Shown: positions 34,759 through 44,586, counted from the first letter of the stretch. The stretch is DNA of 64,000 nt from Flavobacterium granuli (GCF_900129705.1 NZ_FQWO01000002.1:310001-374000); one strand, 5' to 3'. Notes: a model not told the origin generated them from the letters alone. A program made the numbers and translations.

Positions 34759-35619
34759 ATGAAACTCTATCCTATAGAAACCGGGAATTTTAAACTTGAT
34801 GGTGGCGCTATGTTTGGCGTCGTACCCAAAACCATTTGGAATAAAACCAATCCTGCCGATGAAAACAACCTAATTGATATTGCAGCCAGATGTTTGCTTA
34901 TCGAGGATGGCAATAGACTCATCCTGATCGATACCGGAATGGGGAACAAACAATCCGAAAAATTCTTTGGGTATTATTCGCTTTGGGGAAGCCATTCTAT
35001 GGATAAATCCTTGGCAAAATACGGTTTTCATCGCGATGATATTACAGATGTTTTTATGACCCATTTGCATTTTGATCATTGTGGCGGAAGTGTGCAATGG
35101 AACAAGGACAAAACCGGTTATGAACCTGCTTTTAAAAATGCCAAATTTTGGAGCAACGAAAATCATTGGGAATGGGCTACCAAACCCAATCCGAGGGAGA
35201 AAGCTTCTTTCCTGACCGAAAATATTTTGCCAATGCAGGAAAGTGGTCAGCTGCATTTTATCAAAAGACCAGAAGCTGATTTTCTAGAACAGTCAGAACT
35301 TGGTTTTAGCATATTCTTTGTAGATGGACATACCGAAAAACAGATGATTCCACATATTCAATATAAAGATAAGACAATTGTTTTCTGTGCTGATTTATTG
35401 GCGACAGCCGGACATATTCCGGTTCCTTATGTGATGGGATATGATACGAGACCTTTATTGACGATGCCCGAGAAAACTAAATTCCTGAATGCCGCTGCCG
35501 ATAATAATTATTATTTATTTTTGGAACATGATGCGCATAACGAAATTATTACGGTGCAACATACTGAAAAAGGAGTGAGGCTGAAGGAAGTGTTTGGCTG
35601 TGAAGAAATCTTAACATAG
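34759..35619 (+). CDS. MBL-fold metallo-hydrolase
   Basis: 286 residues, soluble. The zinc motif is T-H-L-H-F-D-H (H102, H104, D106, H107) in FMTHLHFDHCGG; further ligands are in FVDGHTEKQ (His about 195) and IVFCADLLATAGHIP (Asp about 213). LILIDTGMG near residue 57 is the family's first strand motif. It belongs to the lactonase/AHL-hydrolase-like branch (AttM/YtnP-like) by layout, but the substrate is uncertain. It is a single gene, followed by a subtilase with a 74-bp gap. The C-terminal FLEHDAHNEI provides the final His. Confidence 0.9.
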   Translation: MKLYPIETGNFKLDGGAMFGVVPKTIWNKTNPADENNLIDIAARCLLIEDGNRLILIDTGMGNKQSEKFFGYYSLWGSHSMDKSLAKYGFHRDDITDVFMTHLHFDHCGGSVQWNKDKTGYEPAFKNAKFWSNENHWEWATKPNPREKASFLTENILPMQESGQLHFIKRPEADFLEQSELGFSIFFVDGHTEKQMIPHIQYKDKTIVFCADLLATAGHIPVPYVMGYDTRPLLTMPEKTKFLNAAADNNYYLFLEHDAHNEIITVQHTEKGVRLKEVFGCEEILT

Positions 35620-35693
35620 TGTTAATCCAAGTGTTTTTTGTAACAAAAACATCTATTTTAGACTAATATTTTAAACATAAAATAAATAATTAA

Positions 35694-37319
35694 ATGAATA
35701 GTATTAAACCCATTTGTCTTTCTGCTTTTGCCGTTTTGGTTTTAGCTGGTTGTGGAGCTCAAAAGCAAGTTTCAACTACTAATACTTTAGCAGTGATCAG
35801 TGCTCCTTTGAATGTAAAAAAAGTAGCTCCGTTAAAAGAAATTGAGCTAAAACGCTGGAGTCATTTGGATATCGTAAACGATACGATTCCGGGAATGAGT
35901 GTAGACAGAGCTTATGCTGAGATTCTGAAAAACAAAAAAGGAGTTAAAGTAATCGTTGGGATTGTAGATTCAGGGGTTGATATTGAACACGAAGACCTGA
36001 AATCGGTACTTTGGACTAACCCAAAAGAGATTCCGGGAAATGGAATTGACGATGATAAAAATGGTTATGTAGACGACATACACGGCTGGAATTTTCTGGG
36101 GGATATTACCAAAGAAAATTTAGAATACGAAAGAATTATCAAAAATAAAAACTTGGTTGATGAGGGTACTTATCAAGAAGCGAAAAAACTTAATGATAAA
36201 AAAATAGCCGAAGCAACAACAGGAAAGGTTCGAATGGAAGAAATGTTAGCAACTATTGCTGCTGGTGATGCTGCTTTGGTGAAACATTTTGGAAAAGCGG
36301 TTTATACAGCTGAAGAAGTGAAAGCTATCGCGTCAGAGAATCCAGAAATACAAAAAAGCAAGGCTGCAATCCAGCAAATGCTTTCTTTTGGGATGCCTTT
36401 GGCAGAATTGAAAACGGCAGTTCAAAAACAATTGGCAGATTTTGATGCTCTTTTAAATGGAGAGAATTTAAAGACTGACTATAGAAAAATTTTGGGAGAC
36501 AACCCTCAAGACATTACCGATACAAAATACGGGAACAATAACGTTATTGGGCCAGATAAAGACGAAGCGCTTCACGGGACACACGTAGCTGGTATTGTAG
36601 CTCAAAGTAGAGACAATGCTATTGGCGGAGACGGTGTTGCTAGTAATGTAGAGATTTTAACAGTTCGTGCCGTTCCTGACGGGGATGAGTATGACAAGGA
36701 TATTGCGCTTGGAATTCGTTACGCCGTAGACAACGGAGCAAAAGTAATCAACGGAAGTTTTGGGAAAAGTTTTTCTCCTCATAAACAATGGGTTTATGAT
36801 GCTATTAAATATGCTGAGAAGAAAGATGTATTAATTGTACACGCAGCAGGAAATGATGCCAAAGACATTGACTACAGCGATAATTTTCCAAATGATTCTG
36901 ATGATAAAATAAATGAATTTGCCGATAATATGATTACTATTGGAGCCTTGAATTTTGAATATGGCGATAAAGTGGTTGCGCGTTTTTCAAATATTGGTAA
37001 AGTGAATGTAGATGTTTTTGCGCCAGGAGTAAAAATTTATGCTACTACGCCAAAAGATTCCTACCAATATTTACAAGGAACTTCTATGGCTGCGCCAAAT
37101 GTTGCCGGAGTAGCAGCCTTGATACGTTCTTATTATCCAAAATTATCAGCCTCACAGGTAAAACATATTTTGATGGATTCAGGTGTGGCAATCACTACTG
37201 ATGTTGTTGTAGGCGGAAACCCAAAAGACAGTCGTTCTTTTTCAACATTATCTAAATCGGGTAAAATTGTGAATGCTTATAATGCCTTATTGATGGCTGA
37301 GAAAATGTCAAAAAAATAA
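35694..37319 (+). CDS. Subtilisin-like S8 serine peptidase lipoprotein with a large insertion
   Basis: 541 residues. The lipoprotein signal ends VLAGC. The catalytic triad is D92 (GIVDSGVD), H294 (LHGTHVAG) and S464 (GTSMAAPNVAG), with the oxyanion Asn in HAAGNDAKD (about 393). About 200 residues separate D92 and H294, against a few dozen in ordinary subtilisins. The insertion (about residues 140-275) is helical and charged. No N-terminal I9-type propeptide is obvious. The protein is envelope-anchored and probably degrades extracytoplasmic peptides. It precedes an M1 aminopeptidase gene, with a terminator between, so they are related in task rather than cotranscribed. Confidence 0.92.
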   Translation: MNSIKPICLSAFAVLVLAGCGAQKQVSTTNTLAVISAPLNVKKVAPLKEIELKRWSHLDIVNDTIPGMSVDRAYAEILKNKKGVKVIVGIVDSGVDIEHEDLKSVLWTNPKEIPGNGIDDDKNGYVDDIHGWNFLGDITKENLEYERIIKNKNLVDEGTYQEAKKLNDKKIAEATTGKVRMEEMLATIAAGDAALVKHFGKAVYTAEEVKAIASENPEIQKSKAAIQQMLSFGMPLAELKTAVQKQLADFDALLNGENLKTDYRKILGDNPQDITDTKYGNNNVIGPDKDEALHGTHVAGIVAQSRDNAIGGDGVASNVEILTVRAVPDGDEYDKDIALGIRYAVDNGAKVINGSFGKSFSPHKQWVYDAIKYAEKKDVLIVHAAGNDAKDIDYSDNFPNDSDDKINEFADNMITIGALNFEYGDKVVARFSNIGKVNVDVFAPGVKIYATTPKDSYQYLQGTSMAAPNVAGVAALIRSYYPKLSASQVKHILMDSGVAITTDVVVGGNPKDSRSFSTLSKSGKIVNAYNALLMAEKMSKK

Positions 37320-37338
37320 CCTTAATAATTACTAATCC

Positions 37339-37368
37339 AATGGAAGGGCACTTGTCCTTCCATTTTTT
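37339..37368 (+). terminator. Terminator after the subtilase gene
   Basis: AATGGAAGG pairs with CCTTCCATT (9 bp, 8-base loop), followed by TTTT. Confidence 0.8.
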
Positions 37369-37377
37369 ATTTGCAAA

Positions 37378-39255
37378 ATGATGAGAAAATTGCTTTTACT
37401 TTCAATTGTCACTCTTAACTGGGGCTCTATTTATGCCCAAAGCACCACCTATTGGCAGCAACATGCCGATTATAAAATGGATGTTGTCATGGATGTGAAA
37501 AATTACCAATACAAAGGAAAACAAGAATTAGTTTATACCAATAATTCGCCCGATACCTTGAGAAAAGTGTATTATCATCTGTTTAATAATGCATTCCAGC
37601 CAGGAAGTGAAATGGATGCCAGACTGCATTCTATTAAAGATCCGGATGGGAGGATGGTGAATAAAGTAAATGTTGACGGCAAAGAGGTAAAAGTGAGCCG
37701 AATTGAAAGCTTAAAACCAAACGAAATTGGTTATCTCAAGATTAGTAATTTTAAACAAGATGGTATTGCTGCCGTTTCAAAGACCGTAGGGACTATTCTT
37801 GAAGTTAGCTTGGCTAAGCCAATATTGCCGAATTCTAAAACAACTTTCACACTTGATTTTGACGGACAAGCTCCAGTTCAGATTCGCCGTTCTGGTAGAA
37901 ACAATTCAGAGGGAATAGCTTTGTCTATGTCTCAATGGTATCCAAAATTAGCCGAGTTTGATTTTGAAGGTTGGCATGCTGATCCATACATTGCCAGAGA
38001 ATTTCATGGTGTTTGGGGGAATTTTGACGTGAAGATTACCATTGATAAAGAATATACTTTAGGAGGGACAGGTTATTTACAAAGTCCAAACGAAATTGGA
38101 CATGGATACCAAGATGCTGGAGTTACGGTTAGTTATCCAAAGAAAACTAAAACCTTGACTTGGCATTTTATAGCACCAATGGTTCACGATTTTACTTGGG
38201 CTGCTGACAAAGATTATCTTCATGATGTGGTCAAAGGTCCTAACAATGTTGATTTGCACTTTTTGTATAAAAACAACCCAAAGATCATTGATAATTGGAA
38301 AAAATTACAGCCCCTAATGGTGAACATGATGGATTTTTTTAATAAAAACATCGGAGAATATCCTTATAAACAATATTCTTTCATACAAGGAGGTGATGGA
38401 GGAATGGAGTATGCCATGTGTACGTTGATGTTAGGAAATGGAAAACTGGAAGGGATTTACGGAACTGCAACCCATGAGCTAGCTCATTCTTGGTTCCAAC
38501 ATATTTTAGCTTCAAATGAATCAAAACATCCTTGGATGGACGAAGGTTTTACGACCTATGTTCAAGATTGGGCGGTTAATGAATTGTCAGCTAAGAAAGA
38601 AGAAAATCCTTTCAAAGGGAATTACAATGCCTATTACAAATTAATAGAATCAGGAAAAGAACAATCACAAAGCACACACGGAGACCGTTATGATGAAAAT
38701 AGGCCGTATAGCGTTTCTTCTTATGTAAAAGGCAGTCTTTTTTTGTCTCAATTGGGTTATTTGATTGGGCAAGACAAATTAGCTGAAACGATAAAGAGAT
38801 ATTATCACGATTTCAAGTTCAAACATCCTACTCCTAATGATGTCAAAAGATCAGCTGAGCGTGTTTCGGGAGCAAACCTAGATTGGTATCTAATGGATTG
38901 GACTCAAACCACCAATACAATCGATTATGGAATCAAAGCCGTAACTGAAAATGGAGATAAAACTGCCGTTAATCTGGAAAGAATTGGAAGAATGCCTATG
39001 CCTATCGATCTGTTGGTTGAATATACTGACGGGAGCAAAGAAAGTTTCTACATTCCGTTGCGCATGATGAGTTTCGAAAAAGAAAACCCAAACCCATCTA
39101 TAAAAAGAACAGTTCTTAATGATTGGGCTTGGGCAGCTTCTAATTATGATTTTACCATAGCTAAAGCAAAAAACAGCATCAAGAAAATCACTATTGACCC
39201 AAGCGGATTAATGGCTGATGTAAAACAAACGAACAATGTGTACGAAATGAAATAA
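37378..39255 (+). CDS. M1 family metallopeptidase (aminopeptidase)
   Basis: 625 residues. A signal peptide ends SIYAQ. The N-terminal beta-saddle carries KMDVVMDVKNYQYKGKQELVYTNNSPD, quoted in part. The catalytic domain has the exopeptidase-type GGMEYAMCTLM (about 340, in place of GAMEN) and the zinc motif HELAH at 366-370, with a following E in MDEGFTTYVQDW (about 390). A helical C-terminal part follows to FTIAKAKNSIKKITIDPSG. It is a secreted or periplasmic zinc aminopeptidase that would trim peptides made by the S8 protease encoded upstream. A shared terminator with tdh lies downstream. Confidence 0.93.
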   Translation: MMRKLLLLSIVTLNWGSIYAQSTTYWQQHADYKMDVVMDVKNYQYKGKQELVYTNNSPDTLRKVYYHLFNNAFQPGSEMDARLHSIKDPDGRMVNKVNVDGKEVKVSRIESLKPNEIGYLKISNFKQDGIAAVSKTVGTILEVSLAKPILPNSKTTFTLDFDGQAPVQIRRSGRNNSEGIALSMSQWYPKLAEFDFEGWHADPYIAREFHGVWGNFDVKITIDKEYTLGGTGYLQSPNEIGHGYQDAGVTVSYPKKTKTLTWHFIAPMVHDFTWAADKDYLHDVVKGPNNVDLHFLYKNNPKIIDNWKKLQPLMVNMMDFFNKNIGEYPYKQYSFIQGGDGGMEYAMCTLMLGNGKLEGIYGTATHELAHSWFQHILASNESKHPWMDEGFTTYVQDWAVNELSAKKEENPFKGNYNAYYKLIESGKEQSQSTHGDRYDENRPYSVSSYVKGSLFLSQLGYLIGQDKLAETIKRYYHDFKFKHPTPNDVKRSAERVSGANLDWYLMDWTQTTNTIDYGIKAVTENGDKTAVNLERIGRMPMPIDLLVEYTDGSKESFYIPLRMMSFEKENPNPSIKRTVLNDWAWAASNYDFTIAKAKNSIKKITIDPSGLMADVKQTNNVYEMK

Positions 39256-39272
39256 GAGTTATTCTTAGAAAT

Positions 39273-39307
39273 AAAAAAAGTCTAGTTTTTGAAGCTAGAC
39301 TTTTTTT
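39273..39307. terminator. Bidirectional terminator between the M1 peptidase and tdh
   Basis: AAAAAAAGTCTAG pairs with CTAGACTTTTTTT around an 8-base loop. It has an A run on one side and a T run on the other, and lies between convergent genes. Confidence 0.85.
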
Positions 39308-39326
39308 TATGTTCTTATTTTATGGA

Positions 39327-40265
39327 TTATTTTAAATGATCCAGCATGTCTTTAGTCATGGTTTCCAAGTCATATTTATGACTCCAATTCCAATCTTTTC
39401 TGGCCTCGGTGTCATCAATGCTTGCAGGCCAGCTGTCGGCAATTTTTTGACGGAAATCTGGCTCGTAAGTGATTGTAAATTCAGGAATGTGTTTTTTGAT
39501 CTCGGCAGCAATTTCTGTCGGAGTAAAACTCATCGCGGCTAAGTTATAAGAAGAACGTATTTTAATTTGCTCTTCCGGTGCCTGCATGATGCTTATGGTT
39601 GCATTAATGGCATCGTCCATATACATCATTGGCATTTTAGTTTCTGATGATAAAAAGCATTCGTATTTTTTATCAGCCAATGCTTTATGGAAAATATCTA
39701 CTGCATAATCTGTTGTTCCGCCACCTGGAGGCGATGACCAGCTAATTAAACCAGGATAACGGATGCTTCGAACATCAACGCCAAAGATATTGTGGTAGTA
39801 TTCGCACCATCTTTCACCCGCCTGCTTGCTGATTCCATAAACCGTTGAAGGCTCCATGATAGTGTATTGAGGCGTATTTTCTTTTGGGGTTGTAGGTCCA
39901 AAAACGGCAATACTAGATGGCCAGAATATTTTTTTGATTTTTCCGGCTTTCGCCAAATTTAAAACATGAAATAAAGAATTCATGTTCAAATCCCATGCAA
40001 AAGCGGGATTTTTTTCGGCTGTAGCCGATAATAAAGCAGCCATTAAATAAACATCAGTAATTTGATGTTGCTCTACAATATGTTCAATTTGATTGAAATC
40101 CAAAGCATTAATAACTTCAAATGGACCTGAGTTTACCACATCAGTATTCAATTTTCGAATATCGGAGGCAATGACATTTTCGGTTCCGTATATTTCCCTT
40201 AGCGAATGGGTCAACTCTGTGCCTATCTGTCCGCAAGCACCTATAATTAATATTTTTGGATTCAT
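39327..40265 (-). CDS. tdh: L-threonine 3-dehydrogenase, short-chain (epimerase-like) type
   Basis: 312 residues. The Rossmann motif is GACGQIGTEL (about 8-17), the catalytic Y-x3-K is in STVYGISKQAGERW (about 143-147), and the region from PGLISWSSPPGGGTTDYAVDIF matches the distinctive threonine-dehydrogenase branch of the extended SDRs known from Flavobacterium and Cytophaga. It oxidises L-threonine to 2-amino-3-ketobutyrate with NAD+, the first step of threonine breakdown to glycine. The kbl ligase partner is not adjacent in this window. A -7 word (TATCTTTG) lies 23 bp upstream. Confidence 0.88.
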   Translation of the reverse strand: MNPKILIIGACGQIGTELTHSLREIYGTENVIASDIRKLNTDVVNSGPFEVINALDFNQIEHIVEQHQITDVYLMAALLSATAEKNPAFAWDLNMNSLFHVLNLAKAGKIKKIFWPSSIAVFGPTTPKENTPQYTIMEPSTVYGISKQAGERWCEYYHNIFGVDVRSIRYPGLISWSSPPGGGTTDYAVDIFHKALADKKYECFLSSETKMPMMYMDDAINATISIMQAPEEQIKIRSSYNLAAMSFTPTEIAAEIKKHIPEFTITYEPDFRQKIADSWPASIDDTEARKDWNWSHKYDLETMTKDMLDHLK

Positions 40266-40287
40266 TGTGGTTGTTTTTTTTGTGAAG

Positions 40288-40295
40288 CAAAGATA
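40288..40295 (-). promoter_or_regulatory. -7 element (TATCTTTG) of tdh
   Basis: A perfect TAnnTTTG word on the minus strand lies 23 bp before the start. A TTG lies 26 bp further up, slightly beyond usual spacing. Confidence 0.55.
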
Positions 40296-40579
40296 CTGTT
40301 TTCAAAAATATTTAGCGATCTCAAAGCAGAGTTTATAAGCTCAAAAATAATCAGCCCAAAGCGGTAATTGTTTTTATGAATTTTACTGATATAAAAAAGC
40401 ATTTTGCTTTGCTTTGTAAATCGTATTTTGAAATCTATAATTATAAATTTACTTTGTAACTTTGCGCTTCGATGGGATTCAAAATGAAAGGAATATAAAA
40501 AGAGGATTTGATTCTGTCAAATAATGATGGGATGAGAATAGAATCACTGACCATTGAAAAAATTAATATATAGTTACAA
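40296..40579. other. Divergent intergenic region between tdh and the mfd-linked lipoprotein
   Basis: No gene is seen in this stretch. It contains the plus-strand promoter word TAACTTTG at 40457-40464, preceded by TTG at 40428-40430, and then a leader of roughly 110 nt before the lipoprotein start. No structure in the leader stands out. Confidence 0.5.
40457..40464 (+). promoter_or_regulatory. -7 element (TAACTTTG) of the lipoprotein-mfd transcript
   Basis: A perfect TAnnTTTG word. A TTG lies 26 bp upstream, a little wider than the usual spacing. It would drive both the lipoprotein and mfd. Confidence 0.55.
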
Positions 40580-41182
40580 ATGAAATATAAAATAGCCTGC
40601 TCCTTTTTTCTGATTGCACTTCTTTTTTCCTGTAAAAATGACGATCAAAAAAGGCTGTCCGACAATCAAAAAAGCATCGAAAAAAGAAAAGTTATTTTTT
40701 CGAAAATCAATAAAGGTTGGGTTTTTAATGATTCTCCTATTAATACCGCGACTGAGGGCAGTATGGCTACCTGGAATGAATTGCGCTTGTTTCTTGCCGA
40801 ATTATCCCAAAAACCTAAAAAAACCATTGAAGCATTTCAAGATAAATCGACAGCCATTTCTAAAAAAGTAATGGCTTTAAATGATAATATTCCACCTGAA
40901 TTCAACAAACCCCAAATAAAAAGCCGAATTGCGACCTTGATTACCAAGGTGCGTCTGCTGGATTTGTTTATTCATTTAGATAATATTCCGGAGGAAAAAG
41001 TAGTTCGATTGGTTGCCGAAATCAACATTGAATTAATATCCTTAGAAAGACAGATGGATAAAATTGTAGAGAAAAGCAAAATTCCGTTGGAAGAAGGAGA
41101 ATCTGAACTGATGAAAATGATGGATACCGCAAGAGCGATTCCAAATGTGATAATAGACCCAAATCTACCCCGAGTTGAGTAA
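40580..41182 (+). CDS. Small helical lipoprotein overlapping mfd
   Basis: 200 residues. The signal ends LLFSC (Cys about 18). The mature part is almost entirely helical and charged: KKVIF, KPKKTIEAFQDKSTAISKKVMALND, and three later amphipathic helices (IKSRIATLITKVRLLDLFI, VVRLVAEINIELISLERQMDKI). There is no enzyme motif, and I recognise no named family. It overlaps the mfd start by 8 bp, so the two are translationally coupled even though one is an envelope protein and the other acts on DNA. The common -7 element at 40457 would serve both. Confidence 0.75.
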   Translation: MKYKIACSFFLIALLFSCKNDDQKRLSDNQKSIEKRKVIFSKINKGWVFNDSPINTATEGSMATWNELRLFLAELSQKPKKTIEAFQDKSTAISKKVMALNDNIPPEFNKPQIKSRIATLITKVRLLDLFIHLDNIPEEKVVRLVAEINIELISLERQMDKIVEKSKIPLEEGESELMKMMDTARAIPNVIIDPNLPRVE

Positions 41183-44100
41183 AGCAGCCTTATACAATAC
41201 CTACGATTCCTCGCCTAAAATCTTGCAGATTGTAAGTCGTTTGCAGGAAAATAATCAGCAAAAAATGCATCTCAGCGGCTTGTTGGGATCTGCAGCTTCA
41301 TTTGTGATTCGCTCACTGTTTAAGAAAACCGAGCATCCTTTTTTGATTGTTTTAAACAACAAAGAAGAAGCGGCTTATTATTTGAATGATCTCGAACAAA
41401 TGGTTGGCGATCAGGATGTCTTGTTTTATCCGGGTTCGTATCGTCGTCCGTATCAAATTGAAGAAACGGATAATGCCAATGTTTTGCTTCGCGCCGAAGT
41501 GCTTAACAGAATTAATTCCCGCAAAAAACCGGCAATTATTGTCACCTATCCCGAAGCCTTATTCGAGAAAGTGGTGACGCGCAGGGATTTGGACAAGAAC
41601 ACGCTGAAAGTATCAGTTGGAGACAAGATCTCCATTGATTTTATCAATGAAGTTCTTTTTGAATACGAATTCAAAAGAGTCGATTTTATTACGGAACCCG
41701 GGGAATTTTCCGTTCGCGGTGGAATTGTCGATGTATTTTCTTTTTCGAATGATAATCCGTATCGAGTTGAATTTTTTGGTGATGAAGTCGAAAGCATTCG
41801 AAGTTTTGACGTCGCGACCCAATTGTCGATTGAAAAACAAAAAAAGATTACGATAATCCCAAATGTCGAAAACAAAGTTTTTCAGGAAAACAGGGAAAGT
41901 TTTCTGGATTATATTTCGGAGAAAACGATCATTTTCATTCAAAATACCGAAGATCTTTTCGCGCAATTGGACAAGCAATTTGCCAAAGCCGAGGAAGTAT
42001 TTGCTAAATTATCGCAAGAAATACGCCGTTCCACTCCGGAACAATTATTCCTAAACCAAAAGGAGTTTATAAAAAGAGCCTTGGATTTTTCGATTGTAGA
42101 ATGGGGTTCAAAACCTATTTTTAGAGTCAGTCAAAAATTCGAATTTCATATTAAGCCACAGCCGTCTTTCAACAAACAATTTGATTTGTTGTTGAATGAT
42201 TTGAGCGAAAATCATTTCAATGGATACAAGAATTATTTGTTTTGTTCCAATGAAAATCAGGCGAAACGCTTTCATGATATTTTTGAAACTCTGGATGAAG
42301 CCAATTCGGAGAATATCCGAAAACAATACCATACCATTGTTTTGCCTTTGTACCAAGGTTTTATTGATGAGGAAAATCAAATTACCTGTTATACCGACCA
42401 TCAAATTTTTGAACGTTATCATAAATTCAGCATCAAAAACGGCTATTCGAAAAAACAGAATATTACCTTAAAAGAACTGACGACTTTATCCGTTGGCGAT
42501 TATGTGACGCACATCGATCATGGAATTGGTCGTTTTGGAGGATTGCAAAAAATACAGGTGGAAGGGAAAACGCAGGAAGCAATAAAACTCGTTTATGCCG
42601 ATAATGATATTGTGTATGTGAGTATTCATTCGCTGCACAAAATTTCGAAATACAACGGCAAAGACGGAACTCCTCCCAAGATTTACAAACTGGGTTCGAA
42701 TGCCTGGAAGGTTTTAAAACAAAAAACCAAGGCAAGAGTAAAGCATATTGCGTTTAATCTGATTCAGTTGTATGCCAAAAGGCGTTTGGATAAAGGATTC
42801 CAGTTTGCGCCCGACAGCTATTTACAGAACGAATTGGAAAGTTCGTTTATCTATGAAGATACGCCGGATCAGACCAAATCTACCCAGGAAGTAAAAGCCG
42901 ATATGGAAAGTGATCGGCCAATGGATCGTTTGGTTTGTGGGGATGTGGGTTTTGGTAAAACCGAGGTTGCAATTCGCGCCGCCTTTAAGGCTGTGGATAA
43001 TAGCAAACAGGTTGCGGTTTTGGTTCCTACGACAATTTTGGCCTACCAACATTATCGTACTTTTACGGAAAGATTAAAGGATATGCCGGTTTCTATTGGT
43101 TATTTGAACCGTTTTAGAACCGCCAAACAAAAAGCAGAAACGCTCAAAGATTTAGCCGAAGGTAAACTCGATATTGTTATTGGAACACATCAATTGGTCA
43201 ACAAAAATGTAGTTTTCAAAGATCTTGGATTGTTGATTGTGGATGAGGAACAAAAATTTGGGGTAAATGTAAAAGACAAGTTAAAAACTATAGCGGCCAA
43301 TGTGGATACCTTGACTTTGACCGCGACGCCAATTCCGAGGACCTTGCAGTTTTCGTTGATGGCAGCACGCGATTTATCGGTGATTACAACGCCTCCGCCG
43401 AATAGATATCCTATTGAAACGAATGTGGTTGGTTTTAGTGAAGAGTTGATTAGGGATGCGATTTCGTACGAAATTCAACGTAATGGTCAGGTTTTCTTTA
43501 TCAATAATCGAATTGAGAACATCAAGGAAGTCGCCGGAATGATTCAGCGTTTGGTGCCCAATGCCCGAGTGGGAATTGGCCACGGCCAGATGGACGGAAA
43601 AAAACTCGAAGAGTTGATGTTGGCCTTTATGAACGGAGAATTCGATGTTTTGGTGGCAACCACCATCATCGAAAGCGGTTTGGATGTTCCTAATGCCAAT
43701 ACGATTTTTATCAATAACGCCAATAATTTTGGTTTGTCAGATTTGCATCAAATGCGTGGTCGCGTTGGTCGAAGCAATAAAAAAGCATTTTGTTATTTCA
43801 TTTGTCCGCCTTATTCGGCGATGACGGATGATGCGAGAAAAAGAATCCAGGCTTTGGAACAATTCAGCGAACTGGGAAGCGGTTTCAATATTGCGATGAA
43901 AGATCTGGAAATTCGTGGTGCGGGAGATTTATTGGGAGGCGAACAAAGCGGTTTCATCAACGAGATTGGTTTTGATACCTATCAAAAAATCATGAACGAA
44001 GCCATCGAGGAATTGAAGGAAAATGAATTCAAAGATTTGTATCCGGAAGAAAATGATATTGAGACCAAAGAATATGTAAAAGACCTGCAAATCGACACGG

Positions 44101-44534
44101 ACTTTGAGTTGTTGTTTTCGGATGAATACATCAATAATATCAGCGAACGTTTGAATTTGTATAACGAATTGGGAGCCATTAAAAACGAAGAGGATTTACA
44201 GCTTTTTCAGAAAAAATTGATTGACCGTTTTGGCCCGATGCCACCACGAGCGATTGCTCTGATGAACAGTATTCGAATTAAATGGATTGCCAGCAATATA
44301 GGAATCGAAAAATTGGTAATGAAGCAAGGAAAAATGATTGGTTATTTTGTATCGGATCAACAATCGGATTATTATCAATCCAATCGCTTTCATAAAGTAT
44401 TGCAATTTGTACAAAAAAATCCTTCGCTTTGCAAAATGAAAGAAAAGCAAACAGCAAATGGATTACGTCTTTTATTAACTTTTGAGAATGTAAAATCAAC
44501 CAGAAGGGCCTTGGAATTGATGCAGATGTTTTAA
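41175..44534 (+). CDS. mfd: Transcription-repair coupling factor Mfd
   Basis: 1119 residues from a TTG start (MSKAALYNTYDSSPK); no ATG lies nearby and homologues start in the same way. The UvrB-like N-terminal module includes LFYPGSYRRPYQIEETDNANVLLR, in part. The RNA-polymerase-interacting CarD-like domain has DYVTHIDHGIGRFGGL (about 435). The SF2 translocase has Walker A GDVGFGKTE (about 590), DEEQ (about 690), TATPIPRTLQ and the TRG motif QMRGRVGRSNKKAF. The TRCF C-terminal domain ends the protein. Mfd pushes stalled polymerase off lesions and recruits UvrA. It overlaps the upstream lipoprotein gene by 8 bp. Confidence 0.96.
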   Translation: MSKAALYNTYDSSPKILQIVSRLQENNQQKMHLSGLLGSAASFVIRSLFKKTEHPFLIVLNNKEEAAYYLNDLEQMVGDQDVLFYPGSYRRPYQIEETDNANVLLRAEVLNRINSRKKPAIIVTYPEALFEKVVTRRDLDKNTLKVSVGDKISIDFINEVLFEYEFKRVDFITEPGEFSVRGGIVDVFSFSNDNPYRVEFFGDEVESIRSFDVATQLSIEKQKKITIIPNVENKVFQENRESFLDYISEKTIIFIQNTEDLFAQLDKQFAKAEEVFAKLSQEIRRSTPEQLFLNQKEFIKRALDFSIVEWGSKPIFRVSQKFEFHIKPQPSFNKQFDLLLNDLSENHFNGYKNYLFCSNENQAKRFHDIFETLDEANSENIRKQYHTIVLPLYQGFIDEENQITCYTDHQIFERYHKFSIKNGYSKKQNITLKELTTLSVGDYVTHIDHGIGRFGGLQKIQVEGKTQEAIKLVYADNDIVYVSIHSLHKISKYNGKDGTPPKIYKLGSNAWKVLKQKTKARVKHIAFNLIQLYAKRRLDKGFQFAPDSYLQNELESSFIYEDTPDQTKSTQEVKADMESDRPMDRLVCGDVGFGKTEVAIRAAFKAVDNSKQVAVLVPTTILAYQHYRTFTERLKDMPVSIGYLNRFRTAKQKAETLKDLAEGKLDIVIGTHQLVNKNVVFKDLGLLIVDEEQKFGVNVKDKLKTIAANVDTLTLTATPIPRTLQFSLMAARDLSVITTPPPNRYPIETNVVGFSEELIRDAISYEIQRNGQVFFINNRIENIKEVAGMIQRLVPNARVGIGHGQMDGKKLEELMLAFMNGEFDVLVATTIIESGLDVPNANTIFINNANNFGLSDLHQMRGRVGRSNKKAFCYFICPPYSAMTDDARKRIQALEQFSELGSGFNIAMKDLEIRGAGDLLGGEQSGFINEIGFDTYQKIMNEAIEELKENEFKDLYPEENDIETKEYVKDLQIDTDFELLFSDEYINNISERLNLYNELGAIKNEEDLQLFQKKLIDRFGPMPPRAIALMNSIRIKWIASNIGIEKLVMKQGKMIGYFVSDQQSDYYQSNRFHKVLQFVQKNPSLCKMKEKQTANGLRLLLTFENVKSTRRALELMQMF

Positions 44535-44560
44535 TAAAATATTTTTTTTTGAAATAAATA

Positions 44561-44586
44561 AAGCCTCCCGAAAATTCAGGAGGCTT
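44561..44586 (-). terminator. Terminator between mfd and susD
   Basis: AAGCCTCC pairs with GGAGGCTT around a 10-base loop. On the minus strand it is followed by TTTATTTATTTC, so it suits the susCD operon better than mfd. Confidence 0.65.

Noticed and set aside
35694..37319. Frameshift or fused genes in the S8 peptidase
   Set aside because: The frame is uninterrupted and all three catalytic motifs are in order; the long Asp-His gap is an insertion rather than an error.
41613..41978. Minus-strand frame of 121 residues inside mfd
   Set aside because: Antisense to a strongly conserved gene and without any family pattern.
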